Below, piece after piece: positions 13,223 to 25,300 of a stretch of 64,000 nucleotides of DNA. Both the position numbers and the translations under genes were made by a program. Within the stretch, counting starts at the first letter, position 1, and each line of letters starts with the position of its first letter. Source of the DNA: Himantopus leucocephalus. Taxonomy: Eukaryota; Chordata; Aves; Charadriiformes; Recurvirostridae. The notes beneath the pieces were generated by a model, which saw nothing but the letters and a program-made list of their open reading frames with translations, ran no database searches and was not told the origin of the DNA. The stretch covers positions 4,710,509 to 4,774,508 of the forward strand of contig RSEF01000014.1 in NCBI GenBank assembly GCA_003993805.1, written 5' to 3'.

Positions 13223-15449
13223 TGGTGTCTCCAGCAACAGACGGAGACGCCGGGCTGTGCAAACGCAGCTGCCACCATTTCCTTGAAAGCGTTGCCGGAG
13301 ATAGCTCAGCAATGATTTATACGCTCTTAGGCCAGGGTGTAGGTGCTTCCCGGCACAGCGAGCTTTCCAGCGAGGCACGGGGTAAACTGGGCGCAAACAA
13401 CAGCATCGTCACGTGCAGCTTTCCGCAACTTCGCTGCGATCGCTGCCTTCTTGTGTTTCCTGTAAACGGGCCGGTAAATCCTATTGCTGTTAATTTATCA
13501 GATGGTGGAAGAGCAGTCAGGAACCGGAGGAGATTCCCAGGAGGATACAGTGATAAAAAGTGCTGCTGCCAGCTCTGCCTGCCGGCACGATTCCCTTGCC
13601 GCAGGACTGGGGAACGGTGGTTTGCGCCCGCTGACGGCAGACGCCGTTGCGTACCTTCCATGGTGAGACCTTTGGTTCCCAGAGGCATTCCGGGTGGGAA
13701 TGGATCATTTGCAAGGGAGAGGGATAATAAATGCCAACGAGCATCACTGCTTTCATTCTTCAGACATGGGAGGATGGAGCTCCTCAGCTGATGTAAATTG
13801 TCGTAGGACCCATAAAAATGGTGGAGGAATTCAGATTTACAGCAGCTGAAGATTTAAACCCAGTTCTTCGGGGTGGAAGTTGGAGGTGTCTTTGATTATT
13901 TGATTGGTAGTTATATAGCTGGGTGGGATGGGATGTTGGAGTGCAGAGTAAGATACTATGGTGCTACTGCAACCTTAGGTGGCCTGAGGGCTTCCCTTGG
14001 AGCGAGAAAGCTAGAAGATATAGGCAAGATTTTGGGCATACCGGCAAAGTCAAAGATGATTTGGGCTTTATCCTCTGTTGGCTCATATTCCTGTATTTAT
14101 AGCACTGTGGACTAGATCTTACTGCCATTATTCAGGTGAGCTCTAGGTTTACCCAGGTAGTTACGAAGGGTACCCTTTGTCTGAAGGTGCCTATTTGCAT
14201 GTACTGTCTTCTCCCAACACCCTAGAGATTACTTGGCTTATGTGTTATTTTGTATTTGTCTGCAAATACGATGGCAAAATAAATTATGAGACATGAAAGA
14301 ACACCCTAAAATAGTAAAATCTGTTAATATGCACTTTCCATTCCATGTGGCTCTTGCATAATTTGGGCAGCAGTCTGAATTAATTTTCCCCTGCACTTGC
14401 ACAGTTGGAAGGAGCTCTGACTGCAAAGCACCAGAGAAAACGCATGGGACGCAAATACGTTCTTTCTCAGTGTGAGAAAGATAACCTTACTAGTTCAGTC
14501 TGACCTGCAGTGATGTAATGCAGTTTATTTTGGGCCTGATCAGACAAAGCGGTGAGCAGCGTCGCAGTTAAAACCCAATTATTTTAACTGACAGACCTCA
14601 TCCTCTGCCGTCTCTTCCCCACCTCAGCTAGCTCGCGGGGAGCTACGAGGCTCAGAGCAACACCGGCTCCGCCGTGTGTTTTCTCACAACCTCCGAAGCG
14701 AAGCTCCTCTCTCCCCCTGCGCGTGCCGCTGAATTACAGGGCTGAGCAGCGCCCGGAGAACAAACCAGTCCTCACGGCAGCCTAAGAGGGCACGGGTGTT
14801 ATTGCACATCAGACAGCCCGTAGCACCGGGGGAGTCTGCCGGGCAACCACAGCAAAGAAATAGCGCATCGGCTTGAGGGCTCCGGGTGTCATTTGCTAAG
14901 ACGTTGCTGCACGTGGTGTTTAAGGAGGTGCTCACGCAGGAGGTCCCGTCCCCTTTGCTGCGCAGGCACACGCAGTAAAACCCGGCGGTGGATGAGGCAC
15001 GGGGGAGAGGAGGTTCGGTCGCATCCAGGGGTGGGACGGGGGGTGTCCGGGGACGGGCAGTGTCTTCTGAGCTGTGGTTGTTTGCAAAAAGAGAGGATGA
15101 GAGAGCAGAGGGAAGGAAGGAGATGGGAGACCTCCGGGGTCGCAGCCGCTCAGAACCGCGGCAAAGGGAAGGTGATCAGGAATTTCCCTGCAAAATGCTT
15201 TTTGTCCTTTTTCATCAGAAATTTTTGGAGGAAGTGGCCAGCTTCAGTGAATTCACAACTCCAAAATGCAATTAGAGAATGAACAAACTTACTATTCACC
15301 CACTTTTCATTTGTGGGCGTGGAAAAAAAAGTGCATAGAAAATTTCAGAAGGTCACATTGCTGACACGAGAAGTGTCCAGTCTGATGGTTTTATTTCTGA
15401 ATCGCAGTATGTTGAGAGTTTCTGAGAGGTCGACGTTATTTCTGTTATA

Positions 15450-15507
15450 TTCTTTCATCTTTCAGAAAAACATCCCCNTTCTTTCATCTCTCAGAAAAAC
15501 ATCCCCT
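15450..15507. repeat. Direct duplication around single N (15478)
   Basis: About 28 bp ending AGAAAAACATCCCC occurs immediately before and after a single N, differing only by CTT versus TCT in the middle. The pattern is that of two overlapping contig ends that were not merged. Confidence 0.85.
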
Positions 15508-17860
15508 CTTCTCCGGCCAGTAGCACTCCCTCCTCCCAGTTATTAGCAGAGCACAGCCCAGGGAGAGGAGAGGGCTTTGTGGGGGAGGAGGGCTGCGTCC
15601 TGGGCAGCTGGGCACGGACATGCGTCAGTTTGTCCATGCTACAGCCTGCTCTGATGGGACATGGCCCCGGGGATGGCAGGTGCCCATCAGCCGCCATCAG
15701 AGGAGGTGGGAGCCCATCCCAGCCCTACAGGGATGTGGTGGTGCTGCGATGTTGGGAGGGTTGGTCTTGGGAAAGACTGGAAGCACATCTCCCATCGCTG
15801 TCCTTGGGGATGGTGGCTCTCTGCCTTAGGAGAACCAGGACTTTCACCCCATATATTTGATACTACAGCTCTTTGGAGCAGCCTAAAAGAGCGCATGGAG
15901 CTATCGCCGGTCCGATGCTGTGCTTTGGGGCTAGCAGAGCCTGCTGCGTGCCTGCTGTGGGACGGCATCCCCTGACCCCGCGAGAGGAGCCCCCAGGCTC
16001 AAGGGAACAGGGCGTCTTCTGTGCAGCCAGCAAGATTTTTACGCTGCAAACTGCTGGGGATGAAGTGGCGAAAGCGAGCGCGCTGCTCAAAGGAGAGGCG
16101 TTTTTCTCCGGCATCCTTTCATACACACACACGTGCCTGTGCCAATAAATCACTGCCCTGCACTACCGCCTTCCCGGGCTTGGCTGCAGCTCCCTTGCGG
16201 GGAAGGGCAGTTGACGCAAACCAGAAACTGATGCTGGTGAAAAGGCTTAAAGAAAGAGACGTCTGCAAAGTCTCGGTTCAGGGCCCTGTAGTGGTATCGA
16301 GGTCGTGGCAGCAGGTTGTTCCCGCATTTGGGCTTCCATGAGAGGTGCAAGAGAGGCAAGGCTGGGATCTTTTTACCCCCTTCCCTATATCTGCCTTGGC
16401 TGGTGTGAATTTGCATCGCTCCGTCGACGCTCTGCTGGTTTATGCTGTCTGAAACCCTCCGTGCAGGAGAGCGCTCCCTCCCGTTGGACCCGCTCCGTGG
16501 CGGAGCATCACGCCATGGGTAGCGAGGTGCCCTTCCTCACGCCAGCCCTGGCGGCAGTGCTGCTGTGGGAGCAACTTGATATGGGCGATACAAAGCTGTT
16601 GTGTGAAGCCATCTCCCTTTAAGCGGGGAGAAGTGCCCTGTAGCATCCTTTAACTGCTGACGAGACCGGCCCCTTCAGTAAAATAGTCGAACCGAAACTC
16701 TATTCTTGCAAAGGCGTTATCAGCTAAATCAGGAGCTGCTTTTAGCACTGGGGATGATTTGAGCCAGCTAACGCGTGTGGTCAGGACGGTAGCCAGCTGC
16801 CGTCTCAGCTTCTTTCATACAGACCGGCGTGAAGATGATTTCATCGCCCTTTTTTCCCCCGGTGCAACCCACCTCCTTGGCGGACGGTGCTGTTTGTATT
16901 TCCACCAGCTCCAGGGAAGTTCCCCTGGCTTTTCCCAGGTGAAGAGCCGCGGGTGGTGAAGGTGAGGCCGTGCTAAGCACGGTACAAAGGCAGAGCGGGA
17001 TGGCAGTGCGGGTGGGCGTAAGTCAGAGCAGGCAGATGCCCTTCCCTCGGAGAAAAAAGAGGCAGCCCCCTGCTACAGGGGCGGTTCTGCAAAAAGCAGG
17101 GCTGAGGCTGGCTTTTAAGCCTGTAAATGATCCCATTGCTTTATAAGCAACAAAGAGTGGAGCGTTTAGAAGCTCCAGGGAGCCACATCTGGCTGAAACT
17201 GTCTGCGATGCTGCAAAGCCAGAGGGGGAGATGGATGGACGGTGCTCGCATAAGCTTTGGTTCCTTAGGAAACCGAGCTCACGAGAACAGGGAGAGACAC
17301 CCCGCGATAAAAGCAGCCGTTTCCAGGCGTATCAGCAATAACTCGCCCGGCTTTCACCAGGTGCCGGTGCGTGCGGTGGTGCAGAACAATGCCACCGGCG
17401 CGGCTCAGCCCGCGGCAGCCGTGCCTCGGCAGGCGCAGGGTGCGCCGGTGTGTGCGGGAGCATCCCGCCGCCCTGCGGGGGCTTTGGCTGCTTTGGGGTT
17501 TTGGTGTGTGTCTGACATAATCGACCGTCATTTCCACGCCGTGCCGGAGCACCGGTGTGGCTGCCGCTGCGAGGGCGGGTGCACGTGGGCACCATGCGGG
17601 GCAATGCGCCGCCTCTCTTGTACGACCCCACAAGGTATAGATAGAAATACTTCAGCATTTATTTTTTTTCCTCCCTTCCACCTTCTCTCCCCTCCCCCAG
17701 TCCCCTATGAGATTACAACATCTCCTCCTGATAAAAATAGCCCTTGGTGCCAGCGCGGGGCCGAGCGGAGCGGCCGTGGCTCTGCCTGCCCGCTGTGCGA
17801 GGGGCTGGGGCACAAACCCGGCGCAGCTCCCGCCGATGCCGGGTCCCGCGGCGGATCTGC

Positions 17861-17941
17861 CGACCGGTGTGACTGGTGTTGCAATCGCAGCTCGGAGCCC
17901 NTGACCGGTGTGACTGGCATTGCAATCACAGCTCGGAGCCC
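17861..17941. repeat. Direct duplication around single N (17901)
   Basis: A 40-bp unit beginning TGACCGGTGTGACTGG and ending GCAGCTCGGAGCCC or ACAGCTCGGAGCCC is present on both sides of the N, with three differences between copies. It is probably an uncollapsed contig overlap. Confidence 0.85.
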
Positions 17942-20265
17942 TTTGTAGTCAGCTCTTTGTTAAGAAAAATCGGTTTAGAATGTCCGCTACCTGTTGGGTG
18001 TTTGGAGAAATCTCTGCAGAGCAGTTGCAATGGTTTGTATTAATGTACCCGGAGCCTCCCCCCAGAATATAGTGATGGCCGTGGAGGCATTTCTGGTGAC
18101 AGCAGTGAGGTTTGAAACGTCACTTTATAAACATTAAGTTACTCTGAAATACCAGAATAAAAGCTTTAGAGCCACGTAATGCTGCAAAATTGTACGTCAC
18201 CTTTAAGGCGCAGCCTGCGGTATGTGTCTGTAGTGAACGGCACCACGCAAATAACGAGTTCATTTTCCCCTCATTCCTTTGTTTTGCTGGCACGTTTCCC
18301 ATAATGCCAGTGACTTGCCTCTTGATCTACACCGTATATAGAAATTTAGAAAAAGCCTAATTATAACTGGCTCTTCTGACGTTTTTTGGAGTTGAACCTG
18401 TGAAAACACCGGCTCCATCCGTAACCTCCATCCCAAGGTCTGAGTTTTTCAGGGGTTTCTGTGAGTGCAGATCTCTGTTTAACCTCAGTGCACACGTGGC
18501 TGACGGGCAAACGGAGCTGTCAGAAGCTTTAGCAGGCCTTGATCTGAGTCCGTAGAGAGGAATTTTCAATATAAATAAATCAGTTAATTTATTTCTACTT
18601 ATTAGCCTCAAAGAGGAGTTGCTGCTTTGCTCCAAATGCTTTTTAATGTCACTGTTATCTGATGCCGGTTGTAAAACGGATTAAATTCTCTTCTGACGCT
18701 TGAAAGACTCCAGTATTAGAGCTGGGCTTTGAGAGAAGCTCTGGCATTTTCTGCCGCTGTCCCCCTTTGATGGGAAGTGCTTGTTTTCGTAGTGCAGGGC
18801 TGTGGCGTGTGTCGGGAAGATGCGGCTGGCGCGAGATCCGCGGAGCATCCCTCACCACGAGGTGCGTTTTGGTACCACCGTCTCAGCTCCTCCGGCCCGT
18901 CCCTGTAAGCAGATCCCTCGGAGGGATGGAAACAAAAAAATAAGTAGTGCGGCTAAAAAGCAGCAAAAAATCAAGGTTTTCTCGAAAATTCGCGTAGACT
19001 TCTGCGAAGCAGAGATTTGGATGTGAAAGAGGAGACGTTTTGTGGTAGGAAGTCGTGACACCAGTTCCCTGCAGTGTGTGCTGGTGCGTACGCTAGGATT
19101 GCATCACTGGTGCCTTCTGTTAAATCACGGTTTCCAGTAAATTCCCAGCAGCCGGTTCCGGTATTTGGCTGAACCAAAGCAGCAGCTTCGACTCTTACTG
19201 GATTTCAGCAAAATTGTGTTACAAATCCCCGTGCTCGATCCTGCCCTTGTCTGTAAGATCTTGACCGCTCGGTCCCAAAGTCTGGCTGCGTTTTCACTCT
19301 CCCCAGCTGAAATTCCTCTTCTTGGCACTGATCCCCCCCCCGCTGTGGTGTGTGCTGTGCCCTGGGGGAGCTGGAGAGGGGAAGATGGAGATGACCCGGG
19401 AAGGCGGCTGGATTAGCGTCTGAACGAGGAGCCCAGGGCGCAGGGATGCTGCACTGCCCCGCTTTGGCACGGCCCCCTGCCCTGCCTCAATGTCCCAGAG
19501 TATAACATGATTCGGCACTGCAGCCTGCGGGGAATTTAGCTTCTTGGCTGAGTTTCGCAGCCTGCTGTGAGCTTTGCCGGTGCCTCTCTCGTGGTCATTG
19601 GAGCAGCGGGCAGCGGGGCAGGGAGGGATGCGGGAGGGCAGGCTAAGTGACAGCGGGGCTCCGGCCCTCTCCAGAAAGGATGCAAACCTCGTCGCTGTTT
19701 GCATTTCAAGGGAGCACAAGAGCGTTTTTGCATTCTGAGGGTGCGTAAGAGCATTACGCGCAGGTTGCAGCCAGTGCTCTGGGTGCGGTACGGATGCACT
19801 GAAGGAGCATCCGTGGTCCGGAGGGGTTACGATCAAAAAGCGTTTAGCAGAGAGCTGGGTACGCGAGTGTCGGGATGGAAACTGCAAACCCTGCGGTTAT
19901 CCCGACCCAGTATCACGGTTACTGCAGGCTGGCGTGCCGTTGTCAGGAGGGGGTTAAAGCACAAGCATCCCTCCCGCGAGCAACCTTGCCGGGCACAGAA
20001 ACCTCCTTCTCCCGCTGCCGCCGGGGCCACAGAGAGGGCTTCTGTTCTCCGGGCACTGACATCAGCCGCCGGCCGGGACGTGAGTCACGCTGGGAGCCAG
20101 GCTCGGCGGGCGCTGGTCCCCGGCACTGCCGCCCCGCACCCCCGGCCGGAGAGAGCTGATCGACGTCTCGCTTACCGTGGGGATGGTGCTCCTGGGTTAC
20201 ACACCACTCGGCGTGCCTCCCTCGCTGGGTCCGAGCCCCCGCAGCTTGGTCCTCCTCGGCACAGC

Positions 20266-20397
20266 CGCATGGCATGCATCGGGGTCAGCATTTGCAGCCG
20301 CATGGCATGCATCGGGTTCGGTGTTTGCAGCCGCATGGCATGCATTGTGGCCAGTGTTTGCAGCCGCATGGCATGCATTGGGGCCAGTGTTTGCAGC
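20266..20397. repeat. 33-bp minisatellite, four units
   Basis: Four head-to-tail copies of a 33-bp unit that begins CGCATGGCATGCAT and ends GTTTGCAGC (ATTTGCAGC in the first unit). Divergence is confined mostly to the middle of the unit (for example CGGGGTCAGC, CGGGTTCGGT, TGTGGCCAGT, TGGGGCCAGT). Each unit contains the palindrome GCATGC. Because 33 is a multiple of three, reading frames stay open through the array, which explains several spurious open frames here. Confidence 0.95.
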
Positions 20398-20972
20398 CCT
20401 GGGAGCAGGGCAGGGTGCGATGCCCCAGGGGGTGGATGCGAGGGCTGGTGTCTGCAGCCATGCGCTGGCGCTTGTGCCATGGATTTTGGGTGCGAAAAGG
20501 GAGACTACGGGCTGGGGTTCTTTTTTTTTTCCCCCAAAATTTTTGTCTAATGGGGAGGATGAAAGGCTCTGGAAAAAATTGCAGTGGAGGAGGGAGGAAA
20601 CCCTACGGAAAGGCATGTTCAGCTGAAGCAGATGGGGCACTGTTTGCTGATTGACGCTCAGCCTCCTTCTCATGTCTTTCCAGTATAATCCTGCATTTAC
20701 TGTTACACAACTCCCTGTCAGGACTTGCTCCAAGAAACCTTTCCCCATCCTCTCCTTGGAGGTTTGAGGGAAATGTAGTTATTTCTTTAAAAGAAATGAC
20801 TACTTCTTCCTCGGCATGCCCCGACACCGCTCCCGCGGGAAGGCGACGGGGGTGACGCTGTGCAGGTCACCTCTCCTGCTCTCTGTGCCTCGTCTGGAGC
20901 AGAGTAAAAACTCACGCAACAGCCCGTCTCCAGGGTGAATAAATATTGAGCCAAACTGCCTTGGAAGGATCC

Positions 20973-21239
20973 ATGATAGGATGAGGGGGAATGGCTTCAA
21001 ACTGGAAGAGGGGAGATTTAGATTAGATATTAGGAAGAAATTCTTGGCTGTGCGGGTGGTGAGCCCCTGGGGCAGGTTGCCCCGAGAAGCTGTGGCTGCC
21101 CCATCCCTGGAGGTGTTCAAGGCCAGGTTGGACGGGGCTTGGAGCAACCTGGGCTGGGGGGAGGTGTCCCTGCCCTGGGCAGGGGGTGGCACTGGATGGT
21201 CTTTCAGGTCCCTTCCAACCTGAACCATTCTGTGATTCA
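20973..21239 (+). mobile_element. CR1 LINE 3' end
   Basis: About 267 bp of CR1 in sense orientation. It starts near GATAGGATGAGGGGGAATGG, runs through GAAGAAATTCTTGGCTGTG, CTGGAGGTGTTCAAGGCCAG and CTTCCAACCTGAACCATTCT, and ends TGTGATTCAT. It is 5'-truncated as usual for CR1. It is nearly identical over its core to copies at 30118-30245, 41025-41130 (reverse) and 62780-62910, so they belong to one subfamily. Confidence 0.95.
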
Positions 21240-22310
21240 TTTGAAAAAATCCACTCGAGAAAGCAGCAGCAGATATAATCCCAAACCAGACTAACACCGT
21301 CCAGCGCAGCATCAGCCGTGAGGGCAGCCAGGCAGCGGCGCAAAGGGGTCCTCCCGGAGAGCCGCCTGCGCTGGGTCCCGCGCAGCCCTCGCTCCGGGTA
21401 GCACCTTCGCAAGACAAATGATTTAAACCTCAAACACGGACCTTACTGCAGTGAAGACAAGGCACATCAAAGAGCTGTTTAACAAACAAAACTAGGGAGG
21501 AGGATGCAAGAGGAGATCACAGTGTGTTTGTCTTATTATCATTTGTTTTCTCCTGAAGGGGAGGGGGTCTGTGACAGGGACCCACACGTGGCACCGTTCC
21601 CGTGCCAGGATGCGCTGACGTTTCGGCAGGGCCAGGAACCAGAGCAGCCTTTCAGTGCCTTCCAGTAGCGTTGGGAAGTGCTGATTCAGACTGAGTGCAG
21701 CCCCCCCGAAAGAGTAACGCCGCCTCGTGAGGCTCCGTTAAAATCACAGGAAGATGCTGCGCCGTTCCCCAGCCTTGCTTAGGAGCTGCTGCACAAAGTC
21801 ACCACCAGAAGACAAAGGAAAAGGCTCCAAATGCAAAAGCTTTTCTTTTAGAGATACCTTTTGTTCATTTTTATTTTTTTTCTACCTGTCTGGGCCGTGG
21901 CGGGAGGCCGGTGGCTGCTCTTGGGCTCTGCAGGGGATTCATGAACATTGCAGTGACGAAGTGATGGGGTGGTGATGGATCTTAGAGATAGCTGCTGAAG
22001 GAAGAAAACCGCCTAGCAAAGAGAAATGCACTGATGTCTTCAGCTCCCCTAAAGCAGAAAAGCATTTAGGCAGCCCAAAATCGTGGACGAGGACCTGTGG
22101 GTCCGAGCTGGAGCAGTTGAGGAGGAGCAGTTGGCCCAGGAAGGGGTTGGCAGCCGGCTCCGGGGAGGGGGTAGCACCACCGGGAGCTAAAGCTGGGTGT
22201 TCACAGCTCGTTTAGGATCCAGCTGTAATTTTAACAGCTGGTTCTGTCAAGCTGCCTTCAGCGTAGCTCTGATCCAAGCTTCTATAATTAGCCAAAGAGC
22301 AGCGGCTCTC

Positions 22311-22387
22311 GTGCAAAAATGAAGGCAGCGGCGATGCTTGTTGCAGGGNATGCGAAAATGAAGGCAGCGGCGATGCTTGTTGCAGGG
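22311..22387. repeat. Direct duplication around single N (22349)
   Basis: About 37 bp (AAAATGAAGGCAGCGGCGAT followed by GCTTGTTGCAGGG) is repeated on either side of the N, almost without change. It is probably a false tandem duplication from an unmerged contig overlap. Confidence 0.88.
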
Positions 22388-25300
22388 GGCACCGAGCGGC
22401 GTGGGAGGGAGCTGCACTGAAAGGGGAAAGGGCTGGCCCATGAAATTTTAAATAGTTGGGGCTTGGTCTTTTTTGTCTCCATCTAAGCACTTTGTGCAAA
22501 ATGTTTGGTTAGGTTTTTTTCCCCTCAAAAAAAAAAAAAAAGCACACCTAAGAAATGTTTCATTTTGCATCATCCTTAACAGAAATATTTACATTTGTCA
22601 ACTGAAATCAAAAGCGTTTCATTTGTGGTCAATTTGAGGTCAGTTGTCTTTGCTGAACTGGTAGAGTTTCTCATGGGCGAGGTGGTCTGAGCCCCTCCTG
22701 CCCCGGGATCCCCTTGGCGGCTGAATGTGCTGCCCGTGCTGGGGGTCGTGCTCTCAGTGCTCCCTGCAGATGCCCTGAGCTGTCGGTGCCCCTCGGGGAG
22801 ACGGTCCACCCGGTGAGCATAGGCTGTAAGACCAATAACTGCATGAAACACCCCAGTTCTAACTAGCATGAGTCACTCCTGTCCTTGAGCTTTCCCTATT
22901 TGAGGTCAACCAACTTGAATTACTCTATTTTGATATTGCTCAGGCTGCCAATTACTGTAACCTTGGCTTTTTACAGTCAATAAATGGATCTATACTAATT
23001 GGAGAGACCTAAGGAGAAGGATTGGGCTGGTTCGCCATGTTTTTGATAGCAAGCATTTAGGGAAAGAATGGGGGAACCATCCCTTTCTGTCTCTGATGGT
23101 TTACGAAGGTAGTTCTCGGTGTCTCAGATCTCCTGGTGTTTCTCGGTGTTTTTACACTGTGCACGTTTGTGTTCCCTGTGTAGTGTCGCAGGACCAAAAG
23201 GCTGGTGCGTCTTTCTTCTGCTAATGAGAAGGCAGAGACTAGGAAGCAATACGGTAACAAAGTACACGGAAAAGGCTGATTTCCTGGCAATTCGTCCTAG
23301 CTTAATTAAATTTCTGTTAAAGAAAGATCCATTTTACGTTGGGCACCTGTGCAGGGCTGGGCAGTTTCTGTCTCTCATCAGATAAAGAACATTTTTCCAG
23401 ACTGAGGTCATGTCTTTTTCTGGAGTTTGCCGAAGATGTAGTCGAGCCTTAGACCAACCTCAACCAGGAAGCGCGAGCGTTTGCTGATGCTTCTTTCTGA
23501 CCGACACCAGCCCGTCTCCGTCTGCGTTCTCCCCCTGTAGTGAGCTCGCCCGAGTGTTCACCTTGAAATCTCCGATGCAGCAGAGGAGTCTGCAGCAGCA
23601 GAGTTGCCCACACCCCACCTCTTGGATGCTTACAGTGAAATCGGGCTGGGAGGTGCCTCCCCAGCTGGCGAAATAGGACTGGTTTGAAAAATATTGCTGC
23701 AGTTGAGGTGCAGACAGAGCAGGTACCTGGCTGAGCCAGCTCCGTTCTCGTAACCAGGGCAGCCCTTGAGGGAAGCGGTTACGCGGCACGTCGGTAACAA
23801 ACACTGTATCCCCAAAATACCTGAGAGACACCGAGGCTGCTCAGCGGGGAGTGGATTTCAAACTTTTCACGCATTGCAGAGGCTGGCAGAGGAAATTTTA
23901 GCGTAGCCAAGTCGATGGGGGTTTTGGTCAATGATGTGTTGTGGTAGAATTTAGCCGTGATTTATACAATTCCAGGAGCGCATGAAGTGGGATCGCACTG
24001 CTCCAGGGGATGGGGGGGGGATAGTTTTAGAAAAACCAAAGTGTGCAAATGTCCTCCTGCAACCTGGGGGTTGTGGCTGCGCTGCTGAACGGCCCTCCCA
24101 CGACAGCGCAGCTGCCGGAGCATCCCGTACCAGCTGATTTCTGGGGCAGCTGTAAAACCAGCAGCCAGGAAAGGAACCAGCGAGTCCTAAATTAAAAAAT
24201 TCTCCTTTCCCTGCATAAAGCAATAGCTTCGGCTGTAAATGCGTCAAACACTCAATAATAGACGGTCAGCGGCCGTCGGCGCCGCAGCACGCGTGCTGGA
24301 AGCCATTTGGGTTTCTCTTCAAAGCAAACAAAGAGGAATATAATGTGCGTGCGAGGATGGTTTTCCGTGATTTATGGTTGTACGGCATTGCTGCCTATGT
24401 GGGGGGAATGCTTTATTCCGGGATGCCCCAGAAAGAGGGTCCTAAACCCCTCTGAAGTGGGCGGTGAACTCCTCTGCTGACTTCTGTGAAGCTCTGCTGG
24501 GGGATTAAGCTCATCTCATCCTTGCTTGGATTGATCTGTGTGAGCAGCTGCCACGGCTGAGATTTTATTTACCGGTGTGGGTAAGAAACTTAACCTAAAA
24601 GGGTTGAGGGCTTGGAGGCTATTTTAGCCTGATCCCATAGCCGTGGTTTGAGGCTCTGCGAGACGCCTGTACGCAATGCAGACCTTCAGGTGGTCCCCGG
24701 TGCTTTGCCGTTGTCTGGAGCTGAAGCCCCAGCAGCCTGTCGGTTGGTGTAGCCCATCTGCGGTGCGTGTTGAGGGCGTGAAGGCTCCTCCTCCCCATGT
24801 CTTTTGGGGTCTCACCTCTTCGCTTTCCGCACAAGAGCGGTTGTGGTTGCGTGTGAGGCTGGAGGTGGGTTCTCCCTCGCCTGGCAGGGGTGCGGGCAGG
24901 ACCAGCTCTGCCTGTGGGCAGCGTTGGGCAGGGGGTGGCGGGAGGGGGACGGTGGCAGCGGTTCCTCCAGATGCCCAGCGAGAAAGCTGCGGTACATCTC
25001 CCCGTGCAGCTTTTGCACAAGTCACTCACAACGGCTGCAGCGAGGACGTTTTGGGCTGTGTCTTTCCCGAGGAGGACCCTGGTTTCTGGTTTGGCTCTCA
25101 AAATTCAGCTGCTGAAGCGTACTGCTGCGTAGATATTATCATGACTCAGTACTGTGTGTCTGTCCTTAAAAGTTTTCTTGCCCAGCTTTCCAGCTCAATC
25201 GGGCTTCGAGTGCGTTCAGTGATGGGATGAGCATCGCACTGGGAACCTCTCAGCTTTCATCTGCCTTTTTATCATAAAAGGCCGGCTTCAAAAGATCAAA

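Noticed and set aside
13290..13310. GCCGGAGATAGCTCAG as a tRNA 5' end with A box
   Set aside because: No B box (GTTCRA), no acceptor-stem pairing and no cloverleaf follow within 100 bases.
20266..20397. 33-bp repeats as a CRISPR array or a coding repeat
   Set aside because: The units are directly adjacent with no spacers, in a vertebrate genome; the open frames merely reflect a period divisible by three.
20197..21433. Overlapping 150-280 codon frames on both strands
   Set aside because: They arise from the minisatellite and a CR1 copy and carry no host-gene signature.
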